Shown here: positions 56,851 through 64,000 of the stretch, piece by piece
Numbering within the stretch: position 1 is the first letter of the stretch
Layout of the letters: every line of letters starts with the position of its first letter
Source of the DNA: Diplonema papillatum
Taxonomy: Eukaryota > Euglenozoa > Diplonemea > Diplonemida > Diplonemidae
Length of the DNA stretch: 64,000 bases
Assembly (NCBI GenBank): GCA_030068145.1
Contig: JAPJBO010000168.1
Span: 124,001-188,000 of the forward strand
Direction: 5' to 3'
Notes under the pieces: generated by a model
What the model was told of the DNA's origin: nothing
The model's database searches: none
Seen by the model: only the letters and a program-made list of their open reading frames with translations
Translations under genes and position numbers: made by a program

Positions 56851-57649
56851 TGGTTTACTGCGTTCCTGCCGGTTGGCCGGTGCTGCCTTCGACTCAAGCT
56901 TTGCAAGCTGAGGTTGACTGCGACGTACCTGGACCCGGTGCGGCCTGATTGGTGGACGGGCAACGAAGCGGGTAATGGAGAGATGACTTTTTTTTTGTGA
57001 TTCCTCGCGCATACACGGTGAGAAAGATGCAAGTGCGTGAAAGCGAACGATGATGGGCCCGTGGCGGGACCCCCCGCGAGAAGAAACAAGAACAAGAAAA
57101 AACGAGCTCGACTGCCTTCCCACCCACAGCTCACGCAGGGCTCGGTGCGTTGCCGACCCGTTACGGTTTGCTGGGTGTGACGGTTTGCCGCCGCACGACC
57201 CGCGCCAGCAGCGTCGTGGAAATTCGTGGGAAGCTTCAGCTCGTTTTTCGAGTCGACTTTTTTTTTTGTCAGTTCTAAAGTACTTTTGGGAATATTGACA
57301 CGAAGTGTGGCTCCTCGCTGGAAGACTTGTGCAGGTGAACTGATGGGGAAAACACTGTGACAACAGCCTCCAGGCGTCCTCCCCATTCACCCCCACCTGC
57401 GGAAAATAAAAAGCACGCTCGCCTAGTGTTGGATTCTCTGTCAAGTTTTACTTCTTCTCCGTTTTATTTTCTCTTCCAGCGAGCACCCGTGGATACGACA
57501 TTCCCGTGTTTGTGCTGGTGTCTGTGTGTACCGCCAGAGGACTTTAACCCGGGCGCCCTCGACTTTTTTCCGGGGTTTTCGGTCCAAATCCTGGTCATGT
57601 CAGGTCGGCACCCTGTCGACACCTCGAGGGGGGAGCGGGACTTCCGAGG
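56851..57649. other. Intergenic; partial 250-bp repeat then unique sequence
   Basis: 56870-56945 matches the dispersed repeat of 14828 and 48876. A 220-aa minus-strand frame (56782-57444) runs from satellite into this region and lacks domain signal. No gene supported. Confidence 0.4.
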
Positions 57650-57704
57650 TTCAAGGGCGGGAATAAAGAGATACGCCACATATCTTTTCATTCCCGCCCT
57701 TGAA
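57650..57704. repeat. 24-bp inverted repeat with 7-base loop
   Basis: TTCAAGGGCGGGAATAAAGA + GATA pairs with TATCTTTTCATTCCCGCCCT + TGAA with two mismatches around CGCCACA. It would form a strong RNA or DNA hairpin. No gene overlaps it. Confidence 0.85.
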
Positions 57705-57829
57705 AGCTGTTTTCGACACACCTATCCCAACTTTCTGGTATATCTAAGAAATGGGCTATTTAACGACCCCTGTGGAGGTCGCTGGTCGGTAAGGCAGTGC
57801 CCGCCTTTGACGCCAGCCAATACCCTGAA

Positions 57830-57925
57830 CGAAACTGCGGGAAGAACCGCAGCCTGGACACACTAGTCCGTTTCCAGCGACAAACGGGCGTCGGTTCGCA
57901 ATTCCTCGTTTGGAGACACCCGCGG
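57830..57925 (+). rRNA. Probable LSU rRNA fragment, sense
   Basis: AGTCCGTTTCCAGCGACAAA, CGGGCGTCGGTTCGCAATTC and CTCGTTTGGAGACACC match 48260-48321 in reverse, where the same sequence is contiguous with recognisable LSU rRNA. I do not recognise this part independently, so the call rests on that linkage. Confidence 0.5.
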
Positions 57926-59747
57926 AGGTGGTACACGATGTTCGGATGTTCGGTGCCGATCCTCGGAGCGGATGATTTGGCCTAACCACTTCCGGACGAA
58001 CTACCACTGTAGTGGTAGTTAACTCACGAAAGTTCGCGGGTGTCACGTTCGCGGGCGAGAGGCCAAATAATGGTCGAAAGTGGTCGCTGTTTGCTGTATC
58101 GGAAAGATCCGACACGAATCTTTGAAATGCGTCCTTCACCCGGGCAGAAATCCTGCTCCGAGCTCCAACGGATACCTGAGATTCGCCATGGAGCCACCCC
58201 TTTTCCCAAATTAACCCTGCCCCCCTCCGTCCTTAAGTGGTTAAACTGTCGTCCCGCTTGCATGTTCAACGGGTGGGTGAAGCCAGTGGTGGCAGAAGAA
58301 CTCCCACAATGAACAACGGGCTCGCGCCCCCCCATTAACGCTGCAGCCTGGGTCAAAACGAGGGTTCGTGAGGGATGAGAAGGGGGGAGCGGACCACCTG
58401 CGGATTCGATTTAGTTCGCGCAAAAATACTGAGTCCCCGCCGGTCCGTCGCCCGGAGGCAATGATATCCGGGGCCTTCATTCAGCCTCAAGGGGAAATGC
58501 TCAATAAGTTCCACAACCACTGTGGCCAGCCGCGGCCCTTTAAACCTCAAGAACACTCAAGAAGTCAGTCAAACAGCCACGACACTATGCAATTCCAGTG
58601 TTTGTTGCGTGCACACTGGCAATGGGTGCTAGCCCTCGTTCCTCGTTTTTTTGCAGCGGAGGCTGCCCCCGGAGAGCTCGAGAAGCCCTATTTTAGAGTG
58701 AATAGCTTTTCACAAAACAAACCAAAATAAAACACCGAAAAAGAAAGAAGAAGAAAAAAGGAAGTGACGAAATACGGAAAAGGGGGACGGCCGAGGGGAA
58801 AACACACTGAAGAAAACGGAAAAGACGATTGGAACAACAGGGGGGGAACGGCGAGGCATGCATGCTTGGACACACCCTGGAATGGAGAATGAGATGGGTG
58901 GACGCTTCATGGAGAGGCACCAGGCCCGCCCTGGCACAGTGAAAAGGAGACACACGAATCTCCCTCGAAATGCCAGGGAGGGGTGGGGTTGACAACCCGT
59001 TCTGATCGTTCCAATGCCCAGTCGGGCCGATGCAGTTTCTGGAGTGTGCTCGATGTGTATGGTTGGAGCGGTTTGCTAGATCCTACGCTTGTGCCCAGCA
59101 GTGCCGGCTGGCCGTGTTGAACAAGTAAAGGGCCCGGCAGTACTGCGACACTGTCAGGCTTTCGCTTTTCAGGTTCGGGGGGTGCTTCTCGTGTCTCGGA
59201 ATATCAAAGGAAAAGAAGACGGGATACGATCCGGAGTTGGGGCTTGCACTGATAAACGAAGCAACGGACGATCAGCATCAACTGACCACGACGGTGACAC
59301 TGTGGTACAGGGGGTTCTGCCTATCTGAGGAGACGGGGCAGTTCCTGTGTTTAGTAATACTTTCGATCGGCTTCGTTTAGCTTGTCATGCGTGCAGCCGT
59401 TGATCCGGAAAACGTTGCATGTAGGACAACAACAACAACGACGACAACGAGAACAGCAAGGAAAAAACTGAAACAAACAACAACCTGAAAAAAAAGGAAA
59501 AACGAAAACCCCCCTCTTCCTGGCAACGCACCCGTTCTCGTTTTCGTGGGGTCACACTGTGGGGGAGGGGGGACGGGGGGGATTGCAAGAACGTGCTTGG
59601 AATGGTTATGTGCTCAACACCCGCATTGGTCCTGTCTGTGCCGTGTTTTGGTCCTTGGAGGCCAAGGACGCAGCAGGCGGGTGGTCACCAGCGCGGAGCT
59701 TGTGTGTCTGCATGACAGGGCGGCGGTGTGAGGTGTGGAGGTGGCGC
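57926..59747. other. Intergenic; no gene recognised in 1.8 kb
   Basis: A short palindrome ACTACCACTGTAGTGGTAGT is at 58000-58020. A/G-rich runs occur at 58725-58790 and 59410-59510. 59090-59330 has RNA-like composition but no match I can name. The region includes the 3' flank of the p18 gene. Confidence 0.4.
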
Positions 59748-60308
59748 TTACGCGGCCTTGATCTCGATGTCGAAGAGGTTCTCGGACTGCTTCAAGAGGG
59801 CCGGGGGGAACTCCTGGCCGTCCGCCTTGGCCTTCGCGGCCAGCTTCTCGATCTCTTCGGCAAGCTTCGGGGACGCGCCCTCGACGCATGCGACCAGGGC
59901 CCTGCCGGCCCTGAACTCATTCTCCTGGATGGCCCCCTGGAGGACCAGGTCCCAGCATTCGATGTCGGTCTTGGTGTTGTTCCTGTGCTCCATCTCTTCG
60001 AGCACGTCCATCATCGCACAGAACTTGCTCTCTCCGGCCTGCTTGCCACCTTCGTACTTCGACGGAGACCTCAAGATCGCCTGCAGCACCGCCTTGTACG
60101 ACGTCAGGTCCGGTGGGCAGTTGGCTCTGTTCATCTCGACGAGGAGCTCACCGGCCTCGTTCCACGTCTTCACCTTCGAGATCTTGTCGTTCCACGGGCC
60201 TACCTCCGACGACTGCTCGTATCCGAACAAGTCCCGTCTCTTGCCGTCCTTGCCCGCGGAGCTGAACCGGACCTGCATCGACAAACGGGAGACCTGTCTT
60301 GTGAACAT
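59748..60308 (-). CDS. Mitochondrial F1-ATPase subunit p18 (euglenozoan)
   Basis: 186 aa from ATG 60308 to TAA. The N-terminus MFTRQVSRLSMQVRFSSAGK is an Arg/Ser-rich mitochondrial presequence. The mature part starts near RRDLFGYE, then WNEAGELLVEMNRANCPPDL and TSYKAVLQAILRSPSK, SKFCAMMDVLEEMEHRN, CWDLVLQGAIQENEFRAG and a Lys/Ala/Glu-rich C-terminal helix. Length, the DLFGYE and APW/GPW-NDKI motifs and PPR-like helical pairs fit p18, a subunit bound to the outside of each alpha subunit in the F1-ATPase of trypanosomes and other euglenozoans. It is the clearest lineage marker in the window. It appears intronless. Two tandem copies of its upstream region plus first 48 codons lie upstream, so the active promoter could be its own or a copy's. 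An unrelated PPR protein is the alternative. Confidence 0.78.
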   Translation of the reverse strand: MFTRQVSRLSMQVRFSSAGKDGKRRDLFGYEQSSEVGPWNDKISKVKTWNEAGELLVEMNRANCPPDLTSYKAVLQAILRSPSKYEGGKQAGESKFCAMMDVLEEMEHRNNTKTDIECWDLVLQGAIQENEFRAGRALVACVEGASPKLAEEIEKLAAKAKADGQEFPPALLKQSENLFDIEIKAA

Positions 60309-60395
60309 CTTGTCTTTTGGGAGCGAAGGGAGGTTGGGTATGTTCTTTTGTTCGTTCCTGGGAAACTTTTTATTGTTTTGAGTTTTTTGCGCTGA

Positions 60396-60616
60396 AAGGT
60401 TTTCTACTCGCCCAAATCATTATGTGAAGTTGGTGCGTCAGTCATGCGAGGGGGTGACGGGTCAAGCCAACGTGTCTTCACCTTCGAGATCTTGTCGTTC
60501 AACGGGCCTACCTCCGACGACTGCTCGTATCCGAACAAGTCCCGTCTCTTGCCGTCCTTGCCCGCGGAGCTGAACCGGACCTGCATCGACAAACGGGAGA
60601 CCTGCCTTGTGAACAT
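60396..60616 (-). pseudogene. 5'-end copy 1 of the p18 gene
   Basis: ATG at 60616; identical presequence and residues through KVKT (codon 48) except W39 to L, then a jump into sequence that is also found upstream of the next copy (ACGTTGGCTTGACCCGTCAC). The frame then continues for 22 unrelated codons. Period to the parent ATG is 308 bp. The copied unit includes about 110 bp of the 5' flank. Confidence 0.92.
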
Positions 60617-60709
60617 CTTGTCTTTTGGGAGCGAAGGGAGGTTGGGTATGTTCTTTTGTTCGTTCCTGGGAAACTTTTATAGTTTTGAGTTTCTTGCGCT
60701 GAAAGGTTT

Positions 60710-60917
60710 TCTGCTCGCCCAAACCATTTGCGTGTGAAGTTGGTGCGTCAGTCATGCGAGGGGGTGACGGGTCAAGCCAACGTCGTCTTCACCTTCGAGA
60801 TCTTGTCGTTCCACGGGCCTACCTCCGACGACTGCTCGTATCCGAGCAAGTCCCGTCTCTTGCCGTCCTTGCCCGCCGGACCTGCATCGACAAACGGGAG
60901 ACCTGTCTTGTGAACAT
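60710..60917 (-). pseudogene. 5'-end copy 2 of the p18 gene
   Basis: ATG at 60917, 301 bp from copy 1. It carries a 10-base deletion after codon 10 that breaks the frame, and ends at the same codon-48 breakpoint. Its 5' flank (GGTTTTCTACTCGCCCAAAC) is preserved. Confidence 0.92.
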
Positions 60918-61319
60918 CTTGTCTTTTGGGAGCGAAGGGAGGTTGGGTATGTTCTTTTGTTCGTTCCTGGGAACTTTTTTATTGTTTTGAGTTTTTTGCG
61001 CTGAAAGGTTTTCTACTCGCCCAAACCATTTGCATGTGAAGTTGGTGCGTCAGTCATGCGAGTGCAAGGGGGCGACGGGTCAAGCCAACGTATGCGATGC
61101 TCGCGGCGGAGCCGTCACCAGTGCTAGTGACAGCACACAACGTCGAGTCCGTAAGAGCTTGTGCCCTTTCAGCTTCTAGCGGTGGTGCATGTTCGGGCAC
61201 ACATGCCAGCCCTGCGCTCGGCCATGCAACGACAAGCTTGGGAAGCCTACAGAAAGGTGTTGCAATTTCACAGCCACTGCAGTGACAAGGCGGGCGTGCT
61301 TGTCACGGCCGCCGTTGTA
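60918..61319. other. Outer flank of the p18 array and lead-in to the 87-bp repeats
   Basis: 60918-61075 is the 5' flank of the outermost p18 copy. 61076-61319 is unmatched; a plus-strand frame (AMQRQAWEAYRKVLQFHSHC) is open but continues into the repeats and is not trusted. Confidence 0.4.
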
Positions 61320-61806
61320 ATCGAGGTAGCTCACGTAAATGTAGCCTCCTCCGTTGTGTGTCAAACAACCTATGGAAGAGTCACAGCCGCCGTTGGAATC
61401 GAGGTAGCTCACGTAGCTCACGTAAATGTAGCCTCCTCCGTCGTGTGTCAAACAACCTATGGAAGAGTCACAGCCGCCGTTGGAATCGAGGTAGCTCACG
61501 TAGCTCACGTAAATGTAGCCTCCTCCGTTGTGTGTCAAACAACCTATGGAAGAGTCACAGCCGCCGTTGGAATCGAGGTAGCTCACGTAGCTCACGTAAA
61601 TGTAGCCTCCTCCGTTGTGTGTCAAACAACCTATGGAAGAGTCACAGCCGCCGTTGGAATCGAGGTAGCTCACGTAGCTCACGTAAATGTAGCCTCCTCC
61701 GTTGTGTGTCAAACAACCTATGGAAGAGTCACAGCCGCCGTTGGAATCGAGGTAGCTCACGTAGCTCACGTAAATGTAGCCTCCTCCGTCGTGTGTCAAA
61801 CAACCT
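61320..61806 (+). repeat. 87-bp tandem array carrying the 5' end of the 61807 gene
   Basis: Five to six copies of an 87-bp unit (CGAGGTAGCTCACGTAGCTC, ACGTAAATGTAGCCTCCTCC, GTGTGTCAAACAACC). Each ends with the first six codons and start context of the downstream gene (CTATGGAAGAGTCACAGCCG), then TTGGAATCGAGGTAG, a stop. It can also be read on the minus strand as a perfect 29-aa repeat (GGGYIYVSYVSYLDSNGGCD); as 87 is a multiple of 3, openness on both strands is expected and not evidence for coding. Confidence 0.85.
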
Positions 61807-62136
61807 ATGGAAGAGTCACAGCCGTCGCCGACGGTCCCGTTAGCCAACGTCTGCATCTCCAGCGAGTCGCATGTTGCAGACGCGCACTTCGCAAGCCCGG
61901 CCGCTCGAAAAGTACGCCACCACAGTAGGCGCGGCTCGTTCCCGGACCCAGAACTTCAAACAGAGCATCGATCGGGTTTGAGTGATCTTTGCACCGCCAT
62001 CAACGCCCCGGCACCAGCGCCAGCGAAGAAGCGGCGATCGGACTCCGCGGCGGAGCCCGTACCGAAAAGACGCAAAGGGTGCCACGACCATCGCCCAGGC
62101 GCCGAGAAGAAGCAGAAATCAACGCGCAACCGATGA
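61807..62136 (+). CDS. Small basic, Ser/Pro-rich protein with nuclear-localisation-like motifs
   Basis: 109 aa from ATG 61807 (MEESQPSPTVPLANVCISSE) to TGA. The C-terminal half has two basic clusters, PAKKRRSDSA and PVPKRRKG, typical of a bipartite nuclear localisation signal, preceded by RRGSFPDPEL. Ser-Pro and Arg-rich composition suggests a disordered nuclear protein. No domain recognised. An overlapping frame (61989-62246) also has a basic tail, so a frameshift or alternative frame near 62100 is possible. The tandem array of its 5' end immediately upstream is the strongest argument for the start. Confidence 0.45.
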   Translation: MEESQPSPTVPLANVCISSESHVADAHFASPAARKVRHHSRRGSFPDPELQTEHRSGLSDLCTAINAPAPAPAKKRRSDSAAEPVPKRRKGCHDHRPGAEKKQKSTRNR

Positions 62137-63540
62137 ACCTCGACGAGCAATCGAAGAAGAAGCGAAGCACCAAACGCGCGCCTGAGCGCGACGATCAAGA
62201 CGAGCTAAAGAGGCGAAAGCATGACACTTCACGTGCGAAGAGATAACCGCGCCGTCGGCGATGCAGATTATCGCCACAGATTCTTTGCATTCTAACCCAA
62301 ACGATTCAAACCGATTCAACTTGATCAACGATAATCAGCAAGCCAATCATCATCGAATCAAGAGTCGAAAGCAGTCTGAGAGATTAGATTTTCAAGCGAC
62401 ACTCAACTGCTGATGGGCATGGGCGAACCCACCCCGCTAGTGTTTGTTGCCAACACATCCCTTGTTGTGACGGCCCTGCTTGACGCGCACACGTGTGTAC
62501 GAGTCGCTGACAGCTGTACTCTGTCAGCGCGTCGATGCGTCTTGTGAACAACCTGATACACGCGGGAGTGATCAAGGGGAGTGATCAAGGGGAGTGATCA
62601 AGGGGAGTGATCAAGGGGTTCTGTGCTATCATTGCCGACGGACGTATTGATTGCCCGGCTGCCAGTACCACTGGTTGGTTTTGTTTGCCCTCTGTACCTC
62701 TTCGTGCACTTCACGACCTGTTCCTCCGTCAGCTTTGGGACTTCCTTCCCACAAAACCCACTGCTCTGTTGTGCTGCCGCCAAAGGCATGGAACTGTATG
62801 CCGGGCGCGAAATATACCGTAGTTCCGGAAATCTCTGTCGGTCTTACTCGCTGAGTCTCTGACCACATCACGGGCCCAATGGCTCAGCGAGCCTAACTAC
62901 TTTGCACCTGCTTCAACACCCGGTCGTCAGGGCCCAAGGGGAGAAGCCCGTGCAGCTACTTCTAAGTTAGTAGAGCGAGCAACCTGCGGACCGAACACAA
63001 TGTGCAGTCACTTTGCGGGTGGTTCGTGCCCACCTCCATCGCGCATATCTCAGCGTGAAAGACGAGTGCGAGAGAAGGAGGGCGAGCTCAAGAAGAAGCA
63101 AATACAAAAACAAACGTAACCGAAGCACGTCAAGGGTGGGCCAGCCGAATCCGGGAAGGGAAAAAAAGAAACAGGGAATGCCTGCGTTTTCTAAAATTTG
63201 TTGTTTTTCCTCATCTAGAAACGGCCGGAACAGAATGTGTAGAAGAAGGATTGTTATCTTGACGAGGGGTGACGGAAGTTCGCCGCCAAGGGAATGAAGG
63301 GCGGACGGCGCCGCTTGGAAAAGCGGCGCCGGCAACGCCTTGCCTTAAGTGCCCTAATCTTCTTAGGAAAGGAGCAGGGAAATGCCACCGTTTTGCACGC
63401 GTATACGGATGTACCGGCGGGTCTATCCGGGTGCGACATGTAGACAGGTTCGTGCTGTAAGAAGCTGGTGTTTGAAAGTGTACGGTCGGTCACCGTTGGG
63501 GTGGGGATGGGATGTGCAGTCTTAGCTTAAATATTGTTTA
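62137..63540. other. Intergenic, repeat pieces only
   Basis: A GCCACAGATTCTTTGC-type dispersed-repeat copy at 62262-62300. A 13-bp tandem repeat at 62564-62619. A CCGCTTGGAAAAGCGGCG hairpin at 63310-63328. Frames at 62600-62870 and 63013-63335 have no domain signal. Confidence 0.4.
62564..62619. repeat. 13-bp tandem repeat GGGAGTGATCAAG
   Basis: Four perfect copies in a row. Confidence 0.95.
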
Positions 63541-63768
63541 CACCGTGGAGTCCTGCCAGAAGCTCTATCGGGTGTGCCCGAGATACATCCTAAAGCGGGT
63601 GTGCGGTTTTTGGAGTGAAAGTTTTTGTGCGTACGTGTGCAAACCCTGTTTTGAGTGATTTCGCACAGCACGATGCCATCCGACACTTTTTGATGCATAC
63701 AAACGAGCTTGTTACCAGAAGAAACGCGGTAGCTTCAGCTCCAGCTTCTGAGGCTGGACTCCACCGTG
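63541..63768. mobile_element. TA-flanked inverted-repeat element, second copy
   Basis: Left CACCGTGGAGTCCTGCCAGA, right CTGAGGCTGGACTCCACCGTG, with TA at 63539-63540 and 63769-63770. The left end is slightly degraded. About 228 bp, non-coding, same family as 7333-7475. Confidence 0.72.
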
Positions 63769-64000
63769 TAAGCAGAACACTGCCTCGCATGCACATCTTG
63801 GGACGCTGGGATCAAGTCTTCCTCGACCAGGAGACTTAGCTTGAATCGAGTTTTTGCAACCACGATGGTGGCGGTTTCAACAAACCCCACTGCGGGTTTG
63901 CGCTTACTTGAAAGGTGCTGGGTGTGCACGTCTCAAAATGGGGGATACTAGCACGGCGAGGGAAATATCACCTTACGCGTGGCGAACTGAGTGGGCTGCT

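Noticed and set aside
56782-57444. 220-aa minus-strand ORF
   Set aside because: Runs from satellite into a dispersed-repeat fragment; composition and lack of domains argue against a gene.
61176-61856. 226-aa minus-strand protein of 29-aa repeats
   Set aside because: Not fully excluded, but the unit carries the start codon region of the plus-strand gene and both strands are open because the unit is 87 bp. Treated as a repeat, with the alternative noted.

Overview
The window is nuclear DNA of a protist, most likely a euglenozoan and probably a diplonemid. The best lineage marker is the gene at 59748-60308. Its product matches the p18 subunit of mitochondrial F1-ATPase, a PPR-like protein known from Euglenozoa. 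Coding regions are GC-rich and intrinsically disordered, introns look like ordinary GT-AG introns, and genes are sparse (about ten credible loci in 64 kb, nearly all on the minus strand) among very dense repeats. I see no bacterial operons, CRISPR array or tRNA gene. The lineage call is inference from one protein plus overall architecture.

Layout: 0.3-4.2 kb, a two-exon zinc-finger gene. 5.7-8.4 kb, a rhodanese-like last exon and a two-exon gene whose intron is packed with repeats. 8.9-19.9 kb, a 56-bp satellite and several families of short elements with terminal inverted repeats (TIRs), some nested. 19.9-20.8 kb, an NTF2-like/zinc-binding gene beside a (TTG)n tract. 21-28 kb, satellites, minisatellites and rDNA shards. 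28.6-30.3 kb, a prefoldin/PDRG1-like gene, its broken copy and a retroelement RNase H remnant. 33.5-34.2 kb, a multi-pass membrane protein. 36.9-40.4 kb, a 5'-nucleotidase-family gene with a (CA)n intron. 42.8-47.1 kb, a very large disordered protein. 50.8-51.5 kb, an unrecognised gene. 52.5-56.9 kb, an 89/79-bp satellite. 59.7-62.1 kb, F1-ATPase p18 and a small basic nuclear-type protein on the plus strand.

Three patterns stand out. (1) Nearly every gene is flanked by tandem copies of one of its own ends: 5' ends repeated upstream for p18, the disordered protein, the small basic protein and the PDRG1-like gene; 3' ends repeated downstream for the nucleotidase, the 50.8 kb gene, the PDRG1-like gene and, partially, the membrane protein. 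(2) Short pieces of the rRNA operon (SSU 3' domain, SSU-ITS1-5.8S junction, several LSU segments) lie scattered in both orientations; one sits inside a small inverted-repeat element with a 10-bp target duplication. (3) Small elements with TIRs appear to have seeded satellites and to fill introns.

The genes do not form a pathway. Two predicted enzymes, the rhodanese-like and 5'-nucleotidase-like proteins, lack the residues needed for catalysis. Exon joins were inferred by eye from GT/AG signals and reading phase, without transcript evidence.
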